Assembly: GCA_020850325.1 (NCBI GenBank)
Contig: JADZEW010000035.1
Span: forward strand, 1 to 64,000
Source: Methanoregulaceae archaeon
Lineage (GTDB): Bacteria > Armatimonadota > Fimbriimonadia > Fimbriimonadales > Fimbriimonadaceae
Reading direction: 5' to 3'
Length of the DNA stretch: 64,000 bases
The stretch's first letter is position 1. Every line of letters starts with the position of its first letter. Shown here one piece after another: positions 24,038 to 31,950 of this stretch. A model generated the notes under the pieces. It searched no databases. It saw only the letters and a list, made by a program, of their open reading frames with translations, and was not told the DNA's origin. A program made the position numbers and the translations under genes.

Positions 24038-24113
24038 TGGTGCCGCAGGCCGGACTTGAACCGGCGACCCTAGCATTTTCAGTGCTATGCTCTACCAACT
24101 GAGCTACCGCGGC
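24038..24113 (-). tRNA. tRNA-Phe (GAA)
   Basis: On the minus strand the acceptor stem pairs GCCGCGG with CTGCGGC (one G-T pair). The anticodon stem TAGCA/TGCTA encloses CTGAAAA, giving GAA, and the T arm has GGTTCAAGTCC. Discriminator A and CCA are encoded (24038-24040). It lies 6 bp from tRNA-Asp on the same strand and is probably co-transcribed. Confidence 0.95.
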
Positions 24114-24119
24114 ACGAAA

Positions 24120-24195
<76 letters not shown>

Positions 24196-24240
24196 GCGTG
24201 GACTAGAAGTATGACACGCCGGCGGGCGATTTGCAAGGGC

Positions 24241-25050
24241 CTAACTTGCCTGCCGGTACTGGAAGCCGAACGCGGAGCGGAGCTTGTCCGCCAAAGTCAG
24301 CTTCACCGGCTCGAAATCGACCCCAAGCAGGCTAGCCGCCACCGCGCACACGTCCTGCGACGCCGGGGAACCCGGATCGGCAAGCGAGAATGGCTTGCGC
24401 TTTCGAATCCACTCCACCGCCTTCGGATCGTGCCGGACATATCCGCCGAAGAGTAGCGACTTGCCCAGAAACTGTTCGGTGATCGAACGAAGCTTGGCGA
24501 ACACCGCCTTGGCATGGGCATCGTCGATGACCATGTTTAGAACCACCCGGATCACCGCATCGGGTCGGCGCGCCCAGAGCGACTTGGCCGTTGCGTAGGC
24601 GTCAGTCATCGAGGCAGGATCGGGGGTGCAGATGAGCAGCGTTTCGTCGGCGGCCTGCAGAAACGTCATGACGTTTGAGTCAATGCCTGCACCGGTGTCG
24701 AAAATAAGGATGTCGGTTGTGCGCTCAAGCTCGGCGAGCTCGCTGAGGAATCGCTCGAGCTGAGGTCCGCTCAGATTGATCAGGGCCTCGACACCCGAGC
24801 CGCCGGCAATGAAGCGCATGCCCGCCGGCCCCTCCGACACGATCTGGGAAAGCGTCTTCTCGCCCGTAAGAATGTGCTGGAGCGTGAACTGAGCCGGGGT
24901 TCCAAGCACGACATCCAGGTTAGCCAAGCCTAAGTCGGCGTCAAAGACGACGACCCGACGAGCGCGCCTCGCCATCTGGATACCGATGTTGGCGGAGATG
25001 TTCGTCTTGCCGACGCCGCCTTTGCCGCTGGTGATTGCAATCGTTCTCAT
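24241..25050 (-). CDS. MinD/FlhG-like ParA-family ATPase
   Basis: The 269-residue protein has the deviant Walker A of MinD/ParA ATPases (SGKGGVGKTN, residues 8-17). FDADLGLANLDVVLG follows, and IFDTGAGID is Walker B. This pattern is closest to FlhG/YlxH-type MinD proteins, which position flagella or pili at the cell surface. No flagellar gene is nearby. It follows the MshEN-pseudokinase gene by 5 nt, so both are probably one operon and act together, perhaps in placing or controlling a type IV pilus or secretion machine. That role is inferred. Confidence 0.87.
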   Translation of the reverse strand: MRTIAITSGKGGVGKTNISANIGIQMARRARRVVVFDADLGLANLDVVLGTPAQFTLQHILTGEKTLSQIVSEGPAGMRFIAGGSGVEALINLSGPQLERFLSELAELERTTDILIFDTGAGIDSNVMTFLQAADETLLICTPDPASMTDAYATAKSLWARRPDAVIRVVLNMVIDDAHAKAVFAKLRSITEQFLGKSLLFGGYVRHDPKAVEWIRKRKPFSLADPGSPASQDVCAVAASLLGVDFEPVKLTLADKLRSAFGFQYRQAS

Positions 25051-25055
25051 GAGAT

Positions 25056-26384
25056 TTAAGCTGCTTGCCGTCCGAAGAGCCAGCTCCAGAAGCCACGGCG
25101 AGTTGGCTCTTCCTCGCCCTGACTGATAACCGAAAGAAGTTGTTCACGATCCACGGCTTGATGAACCTGCTTGGCGGACTGTGAAGCGAGCACCGCGGCC
25201 CAGTTATAGGCGCGCAGGGTGTTTGCGAGCAGCACGGCGGAGCCGTAGCGGTCGTCGGGATCCTTCGCCAAGGCATGAGTAAGAACTTCAACCAAGGCCG
25301 GAGGCGTCTGAACATCCATCTTGAGCGGATCTGCCCAAGCTAAGCGCTGGCCAGTGCGAACGGCTTCGGCAAGGTGTGGATTCTCACCGGAGTAACACTC
25401 CCAAAGCAACGTACCAAGTGCAAAAACGTCCGAAGCCGGTAGTCCCGCAGAACCCATTTCGAGTTCAGGTGAGCGATACTCGAAAGCTGGCTCAACAAAC
25501 GGGGTCAGAAGGACGCCCTGCGGGCGCACGAGAATATTCTCCGGACAGACAAGGCCGCAGTGGCCGCCACTCTGGTGCAGGTGATCCACGCCTTCGGCAA
25601 TCTGGGCCACGAGCTCGGCAGCCTGGGTCAAGGTACGGGAGCCGCGAGTGCGCAAGACGTGGGCGAGCGATTCGCCCTCCAGGCGCTCAAACACGGCCCA
25701 GCAGTTGCCCTCATACTCGAACCAATCGTAGATCGCGGAAACCCAAGGGGAGGGGACCCGCGCGGCTGCCTGAATCAACCAACGTTGCTTCCGCTCCGCA
25801 TCCGTTCCGGCTGCAACCGCGGTCAGGCTGACTTTGCGGTCGAGCTGGTGGTCCACCGCATCGAACAACAGCACCGAGCCCACTTTGCGGCGGGGTCGGA
25901 GACTGCCATAGCGAGCCGGCAGCGGAAATCCCTCAATCACCTCTTCGAGTTGCTCTTCAAGTCCGTATAGTTCGCGAATCTTCGCGAGCAACCGAGTTTG
26001 GGGCGCGATCTTTAGGGAGACGCGTTTCTTAGTCGCGTTCTGCACGACGTCGGTCGCAATCACGTCCAACGGGTCGGCCATCACGCATTCGAGAACGTCG
26101 CCTACCACGCGCAATGGAAGCACCGCATGCTCTATCGCGATGTCTGCCTTGAGCAAGCTGACCGCATTACCCTGGGGTCTCACCCCGTCGATGTCGGCAA
26201 GCTCATAGCCGTATTGGGCCGCAAGGCACTCCGCAATCTGTTCCTCGGTGGCGAAGCCCCTTTCGACCAAGATCTCACCAAGACGTCGACTAGACGTCTG
26301 CTGGGCCGCAAGAGCGATAGAGAGCTGCAAATTTGTAATCAGCCCCTCCGCCACCAGGAGATCTCCAAGTTTCCGATTCGTCAT
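25056..26384 (-). CDS. MshEN (GspE N-terminal) domain fused to a pseudokinase
   Basis: The 442-residue protein starts with an MshEN/GspE-N region (1-150): LGDLLVAEGLIT, LGEILVERGFATEEQIAECLA and LPLRVVGDVLECVMADPLD. These domains bind c-di-GMP in several pilus and secretion ATPases. Residues about 165-420 have a Ser/Thr kinase outline, but key residues are gone. The catalytic loop reads HCGLVCPEN (275-283) instead of HRDLKPxN, the beta-3 lysine is absent, and no DFG is seen. The SPE of the APE motif and DVFALGTLLWECYSG are kept. It is therefore probably a signal-binding pseudokinase. The GspE ATPase core is missing. GAGGGA precedes ATG 26384. Confidence 0.82.
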   Translation of the reverse strand: MTNRKLGDLLVAEGLITNLQLSIALAAQQTSSRRLGEILVERGFATEEQIAECLAAQYGYELADIDGVRPQGNAVSLLKADIAIEHAVLPLRVVGDVLECVMADPLDVIATDVVQNATKKRVSLKIAPQTRLLAKIRELYGLEEQLEEVIEGFPLPARYGSLRPRRKVGSVLLFDAVDHQLDRKVSLTAVAAGTDAERKQRWLIQAAARVPSPWVSAIYDWFEYEGNCWAVFERLEGESLAHVLRTRGSRTLTQAAELVAQIAEGVDHLHQSGGHCGLVCPENILVRPQGVLLTPFVEPAFEYRSPELEMGSAGLPASDVFALGTLLWECYSGENPHLAEAVRTGQRLAWADPLKMDVQTPPALVEVLTHALAKDPDDRYGSAVLLANTLRAYNWAAVLASQSAKQVHQAVDREQLLSVISQGEEEPTRRGFWSWLFGRQAA

Positions 26385-26462
26385 TCGATCCCTCGTTCTT
26401 AGGTATCGGCATCCCAAGTGCATAAAACCACCCCAATCCTCGCAGAGTGTCAAAATCCGATC

Positions 26463-27668
26463 GTGACCCCTTCGCTCACCCAAGTTCGCACGCAGTTCCC
26501 CGCCCTTGACCAAGACTGCGTCTTTCTCGAGAACGCCGGCGGCTCTCAGGTTCCGGGCGTGGTGGCCGATGCCATTCATCGCTATCTGACCCAAACCTAT
26601 GTGCAGCTGGGTGCTCCCTACGAGATCGCACGACGGAGCACGGCCGTGGTCGACGAGGCCCATGCGTTCGCCAACCAGTTGATGAATGGCAAGGGCCGCG
26701 GCACGACCATCCTCGGCCCCTCGACCACTCAACTCGTGACGATGCTCGCCGAGTGTTACTCGCGTTTGCTGCAACCCGGCGATGAGATCATCATCTGCGA
26801 GACCGCTCACGAGGCCAATGCCGGGCCCTGGGCGAAACTGGAGCGGTTTGGCATGGTCGTCAGGCTGTGGCGCATGGACCCCGAGACCTTTCAGTGTTCC
26901 TTGGACGATCTCCGATCGCTGCTGACGCCTCGAACGAAGATCGTCGCCTTCCCCCACGTCTCGAATCTGCTCGGGGAGGTCGTCGATGTGACCGCCATCA
27001 CGCGGATCGTTCACGAAGCAGGGGCGAGAGTCGTGGTCGACGGCGTTGCTTATGCCCCGCACCGGGCGATCGACGTCGCCGCTTGGAATGTCGACTTCTA
27101 TGTGTACTCGGCGTACAAGGTGCTCGGGCCCCACATGGCCGCGCTTTATGCTCGCCAGGATGCGCTGGAAGAACTCGAGGGCCCCAACCACTTCTTCTTG
27201 CCAAACGGCGACGCTTACAAGTTCGAGCTCGGAGGAGCAAACCACGAGAGTTGCGCGGGCCTGCTCGCCCTCGGCGACTACCTGTCCTTCCTCGCGGGCG
27301 GGGGCGACGGCCGTTCGCGCGCTGGTATCGAGCGGGCCTTCACAACCATGGAAGTTCTCGAACTCCCGCTACAGGCTCAACTACTCGAAGCCCTCAACGC
27401 CAATCCGCGAGTCCGGGTTATTGGGCCGAAGACGAGCGGTCGAGAGCGGGTTTGTACGATCAGCTTCCTGCACGAGAACCTCTCGCCCCCCGAGATCACG
27501 GCCCGCACCGACGCCGCCGGCATCGGCATCCGCTACGGGCACATGTACGCCTACCGGATGTGTGTCGCATTGGGAATCGGCACGGAGACCGGAGTGACGC
27601 GCGTCAGCATGGCGCACTACAACACGCCCCAGGAGATCGAACGGCTGCTGAGCGTGATGGATCTCTAG
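26463..27668 (+). CDS. Class V aminotransferase, cysteine desulfurase-like (VC1184 type)
   Basis: The protein (401 residues from GTG 26463) is a fold-type I PLP enzyme. VFLENAGGSQVP at the start, RSTAVVDEAHAFANQLMNG, and YVYSAYKVLGPHMAALYAR with the PLP-binding lysine match the cysteine desulfurase-like subgroup often named after VC1184. Substrate is unknown, and a true desulfurase role is not shown. GTG 26418 is an alternative start giving 15 more residues. It diverges from the pseudokinase gene and converges on the GT2 gene through a shared CTAG stop. Confidence 0.85.
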   Translation: MTPSLTQVRTQFPALDQDCVFLENAGGSQVPGVVADAIHRYLTQTYVQLGAPYEIARRSTAVVDEAHAFANQLMNGKGRGTTILGPSTTQLVTMLAECYSRLLQPGDEIIICETAHEANAGPWAKLERFGMVVRLWRMDPETFQCSLDDLRSLLTPRTKIVAFPHVSNLLGEVVDVTAITRIVHEAGARVVVDGVAYAPHRAIDVAAWNVDFYVYSAYKVLGPHMAALYARQDALEELEGPNHFFLPNGDAYKFELGGANHESCAGLLALGDYLSFLAGGGDGRSRAGIERAFTTMEVLELPLQAQLLEALNANPRVRVIGPKTSGRERVCTISFLHENLSPPEITARTDAAGIGIRYGHMYAYRMCVALGIGTETGVTRVSMAHYNTPQEIERLLSVMDL

Positions 27669-28444
27669 AAGCTCCGAAGTCGCTGCAGGAGCTGGTACGG
27701 GATCCGCAACAAGCGAACCAACGCAATAGCCCAAGACGGCTCACCGAGGCGCCGTAACATGATGTCTTGAGCCTGGTAGTACACCTTCTTGCGGTCGCTT
27801 GAACGGGCGATGCTCTTCCCGCCAAGGTGCGTCACCGCGGCATCCAAACACCGTTGCACGCCCAGTCCCCGCCCGCGAATTGCGTGACACAGCACCACGT
27901 CTTCGTAGTACATGAAGATCTCGGAGTCAAACCCTCCGACGGCAAGGAAGTCCTCGCGCCGCATGAGCATGGCGCAGCCCGACACCCAGTCAGGCGTAAG
28001 CGACGTATCATGCGCCGCAGACTTGCGGGTGATCAACCCCCAAACGGTCGGGAAGGGTCCTTGGGCGTCTGGCTGGAGCGTCTTGCCATCCGCCAGATAG
28101 ACGGCGGGGGCGAGGATTCCCGGACGATCGAGCGTGGTCCAGTAGGCAAGTAGCTTGCCCAGACAGCCAGCATGCAGGAGGGCATCGCTGTTCAGCAGAA
28201 AGACGAACTCTTGACAGGCCCTTTCGACGCCAAGGTTGTTCGCTCGGCCAAAGCCGATGTTTTCCGAAGATTCGATCAGGATGACTCGGCCGCCCAGCGC
28301 TTTTAGCCGAGAGACACTATCGTCGCCCGAAGCATTGTCGACAACGATCACCTCGACCGCCTCGGACTGAGCGAGCGCAGACTCAACCGCCGCCATCGTC
28401 AGCTCCGGAGTCCGGTAGTTGACGATGACGACGGAAACGGCCAT
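27665..28444 (-). CDS. Family 2 glycosyltransferase, rhamnosyltransferase-like
   Basis: The 259-residue protein is a GT-A enzyme. VSVVIVNYRTPE opens the Rossmann-like fold, and VIVVDNASGDDS and FLLNSDALL provide the DxD-like site. GGFDSEIFMYYEDVVLCHAIRGRG matches the GT2 acceptor region. It likely adds a sugar from a nucleotide donor to a surface glycan. It lies 6 nt after the Gfo/Idh/MocA gene and is probably co-transcribed. Its stop shares CTAG with the aminotransferase. Confidence 0.9.
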   Translation of the reverse strand: MAVSVVIVNYRTPELTMAAVESALAQSEAVEVIVVDNASGDDSVSRLKALGGRVILIESSENIGFGRANNLGVERACQEFVFLLNSDALLHAGCLGKLLAYWTTLDRPGILAPAVYLADGKTLQPDAQGPFPTVWGLITRKSAAHDTSLTPDWVSGCAMLMRREDFLAVGGFDSEIFMYYEDVVLCHAIRGRGLGVQRCLDAAVTHLGGKSIARSSDRKKVYYQAQDIMLRRLGEPSWAIALVRLLRIPYQLLQRLRSF

Positions 28445-28450
28445 GTGAGG

Positions 28451-29524
28451 TTAGAAGGAGACGTCGACCGCTTCTTCGCGACCCGTCTCCGAACTCTTAT
28501 AGAGCGCGTCGAAGATCGCATTGAGAATCAGTCCGTTCTCGCCCGGAACCGGCGACGGCTTACCCTCTCGGACGGCACCTACGAACGCCTTGATCTCATC
28601 CACGTACGAGCTTTCGACGTTCGGTAGGTTCTCTGGCTTGAGGTTGAAGTACTGCCGGTCGAGTTCCTTAAAGATCTGGACGCTCTCCGTCTCGTAGGGA
28701 CGCACGATCGCTCCCGCCTTCGTTCCAAAGAGCTGAGTCTCGAAAGGATCGCCCTCAAGGTTCGCCATGAACGAACTCTCGAGAGTCACCATCGCGCCGT
28801 TATCGAACCTAATGAGTCCGACGGCGAAGTCCTCGACCGTGAACTTGGTTCGGTCGAACTCGCCCCAGAAGTTGGCGTTGCTGCTGTCCTTGGCGAGCGT
28901 GTCCCACGTCTTGCCCGACGCGGCGGTCGGCTTCGGATACCCCATGAGGAACAGCGTGAGATCGAGCACGTGGACGCCGATGTCGATCAGCGGACCGCCA
29001 CCCTGCTTCTCCTTGTCGGTAAACACGCCCCAGTTCGGCACGCCTCGTCGGCGTAGGGCCTTTGCGCGGGCGTAGTAGACGTCGCCCATGTTGCCGTTGT
29101 CGATGAACTGCTTGACGAAGCGAGCTGGGCCGCCAAAGCGGGTCTGAAGGCCGACCTGCAGGATCTTGCCGTTATCGCGGGCGGCTCGACACATCGCCTT
29201 GGCCTGGTCGGCGTTCATGGCGAGGGGCTTCTCGCAGATGACGTGCTTCCCCGCCTGGAGGGCGAGGATCGTCGGCTCCATGTGGACGGCATTCGGGGTC
29301 GCGACCGACACGATGTCGATCTCAGGATCGTCGATCACCTCACGGTAATCGGGAGTCGTGCGGGTCACGCCGTACATCTCCGAGGCCTTCTTTGCCGTGT
29401 CGGGGTTGATGTCGCATACGACGACCATCTCGCATTGGTCGGGAATCGCAGCGTATCCCTTCATGTGCGCCGCCTGCGCGATGAAGCCGCTACCGATGAT
29501 GCCTACTTTTAGCTTTTCCGCCAT
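28451..29524 (-). CDS. Gfo/Idh/MocA-family NAD(P)-dependent sugar oxidoreductase
   Basis: The 357-residue protein has an N-terminal Rossmann fold (GIIGSGFIAQAAHMKGY), the ISVAT-type strand IVSVATPN, and the catalytic EKPLAMN. A C-terminal beta-sheet domain has VEDFAVGLIRFDNGAMVTLESSF. Members oxidise or reduce sugars and inositols. Linked to the glycosyltransferase, it may prepare a nucleotide sugar, but the substrate cannot be read from sequence. ATG 29524 (MAEKLKVGIIG) is preferred; the frame extends to 29578. Confidence 0.9.
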   Translation of the reverse strand: MAEKLKVGIIGSGFIAQAAHMKGYAAIPDQCEMVVVCDINPDTAKKASEMYGVTRTTPDYREVIDDPEIDIVSVATPNAVHMEPTILALQAGKHVICEKPLAMNADQAKAMCRAARDNGKILQVGLQTRFGGPARFVKQFIDNGNMGDVYYARAKALRRRGVPNWGVFTDKEKQGGGPLIDIGVHVLDLTLFLMGYPKPTAASGKTWDTLAKDSSNANFWGEFDRTKFTVEDFAVGLIRFDNGAMVTLESSFMANLEGDPFETQLFGTKAGAIVRPYETESVQIFKELDRQYFNLKPENLPNVESSYVDEIKAFVGAVREGKPSPVPGENGLILNAIFDALYKSSETGREEAVDVSF

Positions 29525-29590
29525 ATCGGCGGCGAGCATACCTACGGAACCACTATTCCCGATGGACTTGGACGTCACCGGGGACGCGGA

Positions 29591-30406
29591 TCAGTTTGCG
29601 GTGTGCTCGCTCTTCTCGACCACCGCGTCCACTCCAGCAGGCTCGGCCAAGGCCTCGGCCCGTGCCTCGACCGTCTTGGGATGCCGCATGGCGTACCACG
29701 TCCCGATAATCACAATCGAAGCGAGCACGCTCCAGAAAATGTAGCCGTTCAGCTGCGAGATCATGAATCCAGGCTCGGCAACGACCGTGTAGTTGTGAGC
29801 CGACATGAACGCCAGCTTGACGCCCACCCAGCCCACGATGACGTAGGCGACGTGGTCGAAGACCGGGTACTTCGAAAGGAACGAGAGCAACATGCCCGCG
29901 GCGAGGCGCAGCAGAATGATGCCCACAACTGCGCCCACGTACACGACCCAGATCTTCGGGTGGATCAACAAGCCCGCTGCTTTCTCGGCCGCAGTCAGCG
30001 GCTTGAGCATCGCCACGCCCGCGAGCACGCTGTCGATCGCGAAGGCGATGTCCGCAATCTCGACCGCCGCGACCGTGCCCCAAAAACTCCGGCCTGCCGT
30101 CTTGATCTTCTTGTCATGGTCGCCGTGGGGCATGAAGTGCTTGACGGGCAACCACAGCAGGTAGAGCGCGCCAATCGCCTGGAGCCACCAGAACTTGATG
30201 ATGCTCGCGGCCAGGATGATCGCGATGAGGCGGAACACAAACGCGCCCCCGAGGCCGTAAAGCAGAGCCTTCTTCTGCAGCTGCAATGGCAGATGCCGAA
30301 CCATGATCGCGAGAACGAGGGCGTTATCAGCCGACAGAACCGCTTCGAGCAGAACCAATACCGCCACGACGCCGAGGTCGCCAACTTGGAAGGTCTGCCC
30401 CCACAT
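29591..30406 (-). CDS. TerC-family integral membrane protein
   Basis: The 271-residue protein has about seven to eight membrane helices and the TerC signatures EAVLSADNALVLAIMV and EIADIAFAIDSVLAG, whose acidic residues line a metal path. TerC proteins such as Bacillus YkoY and YceF are linked to manganese export and metalation of exported proteins, and to tellurite resistance. That link would fit the exported metal enzyme (SOD) in this window, though the genes are far apart. It may share a message with nothing; 66 bp separate it from the oxidoreductase. Confidence 0.9.
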   Translation of the reverse strand: MWGQTFQVGDLGVVAVLVLLEAVLSADNALVLAIMVRHLPLQLQKKALLYGLGGAFVFRLIAIILAASIIKFWWLQAIGALYLLWLPVKHFMPHGDHDKKIKTAGRSFWGTVAAVEIADIAFAIDSVLAGVAMLKPLTAAEKAAGLLIHPKIWVVYVGAVVGIILLRLAAGMLLSFLSKYPVFDHVAYVIVGWVGVKLAFMSAHNYTVVAEPGFMISQLNGYIFWSVLASIVIIGTWYAMRHPKTVEARAEALAEPAGVDAVVEKSEHTAN

Positions 30407-30479
30407 GAGCCTCTAGGATACCGGGATGGAAACCGGGACCGTTGACCCCGCGGGTCTCCTTCGGGTACATCTTGAGCCT

Positions 30480-30746
30480 ATGCCGACCTACGTGTACGAG
30501 TGCAAGACGTGTGAGAAGACCTTCGAAGTCGAACAGCGGATTTCGGAGGACCCTCTGAAGGATTGCAACTGCGGAGCCGCGGGCTCGCTACGCAGGCTGA
30601 TTCAGCCGACCGCCGTGATGTTTAAGGGTGGCGGATTCCATATCAACGACTACGCAGGCGCGAAGCCAGAACCGACCACTCCGGCGTGTTCAGGTGAGCC
30701 CGCAAGTTGCGCGAGCTGCGCGCCGACCCCTGCCGCAGACGCATAG
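30480..30746 (+). CDS. FmdB-family zinc ribbon protein
   Basis: The 88-residue protein begins MPTYVYECKTCEKTFE, the standard FmdB opening, with CxxC. A second cysteine pair is in DCNCG, followed by LRRLIQPTAVMFKGGGF. These small proteins bind zinc; a regulatory role was proposed from the fmd cluster. The C-terminal tail has further cysteines (ACSGEPASCASCAP). The frame is open from 30426, but MPTY is the conserved start. The next gene starts 2 nt after its stop. Confidence 0.9.
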   Translation: MPTYVYECKTCEKTFEVEQRISEDPLKDCNCGAAGSLRRLIQPTAVMFKGGGFHINDYAGAKPEPTTPACSGEPASCASCAPTPAADA

Positions 30747-30748
30747 CC

Positions 30749-31090
30749 ATGGCCATTACCGCCGAGTATCGGGCGCATGTCGAGGAACGCCTCGGCGTGG
30801 TGGCTCCAATCACCACGAAGTCCATGTTCGGCGGACTTGGCATTTACTCGAACGGGCTATTCTTCGCACTCGCTGACGACGGACACCTCTACTTTAAGGT
30901 CGACGACACCAACCGCGGTGACTTTGAAGCCGCGGGCACCGGCCCCTTCTTCCCGTGGGACGGGGCGAAACCGATGGGCTATTACGAGCTTCCCGACGGG
31001 CTCTTAGACCATCCGACCGATCTTGCAGTTTGGATCGATAAGGCACTCGGCGTCGCCGAGCGTGCCGCTCTTGAGAAGAAGCGGCGCTAA
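30749..31090 (+). CDS. TfoX N-terminal domain protein
   Basis: The 113-residue protein matches TfoX_N: a helix (VEERLGVV), then TTKSMFGGLGIYSNGLFFALADDGHLYFKVD and a later PMGYYELPDGLLD. In Haemophilus and Vibrio, TfoX promotes natural competence, but lone TfoX_N proteins are widespread and unproven. It is probably co-transcribed with the FmdB gene, 2 nt upstream. No C-terminal TfoX domain is present. Confidence 0.87.
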   Translation: MAITAEYRAHVEERLGVVAPITTKSMFGGLGIYSNGLFFALADDGHLYFKVDDTNRGDFEAAGTGPFFPWDGAKPMGYYELPDGLLDHPTDLAVWIDKALGVAERAALEKKRR

Positions 31091-31130
31091 GGTTCGGGGT
31101 GGTTCGGGGTGGTTCGGGGTGGTTCGGGCT
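31091..31130. repeat. Tandem 10-bp repeat GGTTCGGGGT
   Basis: Four head-to-tail copies (31091, 31101, 31111, 31121), the last varied to GGTTCGGGCT. Degenerate TCGG-rich decamers continue to about 31150 and recur at 31335-31378. It starts directly after the TfoX stop codon. Confidence 0.9.
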
Positions 31131-31405
31131 TGCTCGGGTCCGCTCGGTCAGATTCGATTGTAGGCGCAGGTTTCGAGTCACGAAGTGACGAGGCCCTGCG
31201 CAGCAGCCAAGCGCGGTACGACGCACCCGCGCGCCTCGTGGGTTTCCTTATCCCGAGCCAATCCGAGCAAGGCCCAACGGTAAGGTTTCGGGTCACGAAG
31301 TGACGAGGCCCTGGGCGGGCATCCAGGCCGGTATAAATCTGCCCGGGTTGGCTCGGATTCGCCCGGATTGGCCCGGAAGCCCTTTGCTGCATCTAAAATA
31401 GTCTT
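31131..31405. repeat. Gene-free stretch with repeat family B (two copies) and E
   Basis: Family B copy 1 is at 31164-31201: GCGCAGG and CCCTGCGC flank an inner palindrome GTCACGAAGTGAC. Copy 2 is at 31283-31315, with CGGGTCACGAAGTGACGAGG. A third copy lies at 56261-56297. Family E, GGTACGACGCACCCGCGCGCC, begins at 31214. TAAAAT at 31394-31399 lies 6 nt before the next start codon and is its probable -10. Confidence 0.75.
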
Positions 31406-31945
31406 GTGTCAAGAAAAACTGAAAACTCATCAGAACTGGCTCTACGCGAAGCCCAGGAACAGTTCATCCTCGAGTGGGGGCGCATGAGTTCGAGTTGGGG
31501 CATCAACCGCACGATGGCGCAGATCCTCGCGCTGCTTTTCTCGTCCTCCGTGCCCCTGACCGTAGATGAGATCATGGAGCGGTTGCGGATCAGTCGAGGC
31601 AATGCCAGCATGAGTCTGCGGGATCTCATGGACTGGGGCATAGTCCGGCGATTTCGGCGCCCGGGCGAGCGCCGCGACACCTACGTGAGCGACAGCGACC
31701 CCTGGGTCATGTTCGCCAAAGTCGTCCGTGAGCGAAAGCGACGTGAGGTCGACCCGACGGTAAGTGCCATCCGCGATTGCCTGGCCCGCGTGCCCGAGTC
31801 GGAAGAGACCGAAACCAAAGCCCTTCGCGAACGACTCTCAGGCTTGCTGGAGGTCTTCGGCCTACTCGATGCCGCTTATCAGCAAGTTTTCGCAACCGAC
31901 CAGGGATTTCGCAACACAATGCGGCTGTTCCGAAGCGACAGTTGA
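31406..31945 (+). CDS. GbsR/MarR-type transcriptional regulator
   Basis: The 179-residue protein has a winged helix-turn-helix (about 35-90) with LTVDEIMERLRISRGNASMSL as recognition region and WGIVRRFRRPGERR as the wing. The helical C-terminal part fits GbsR-type regulators, which often control osmoprotectant or transport genes. No such target is adjacent. GTG 31406 is the only start upstream of the domain, and a -10 box 6 nt before it suggests a leaderless message. Confidence 0.85.
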   Translation: MSRKTENSSELALREAQEQFILEWGRMSSSWGINRTMAQILALLFSSSVPLTVDEIMERLRISRGNASMSLRDLMDWGIVRRFRRPGERRDTYVSDSDPWVMFAKVVRERKRREVDPTVSAIRDCLARVPESEETETKALRERLSGLLEVFGLLDAAYQQVFATDQGFRNTMRLFRSDS

Positions 31946-31950
31946 GGCCC

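Noticed and set aside
26385-27245. N-terminal extension of the MshEN-pseudokinase frame
   Set aside because: It overlaps the aminotransferase on the other strand, lacks homology-like motifs, and the MshEN domain begins at ATG 26384 with a ribosome site.
30749-31090. Competence regulator TfoX as evidence for a competence cluster
   Set aside because: Only the TfoX N-terminal domain is present, and no com genes are adjacent.
31091-31378. Possible CRISPR array
   Set aside because: The decamers are head-to-tail without unique spacers, and no cas gene is present.
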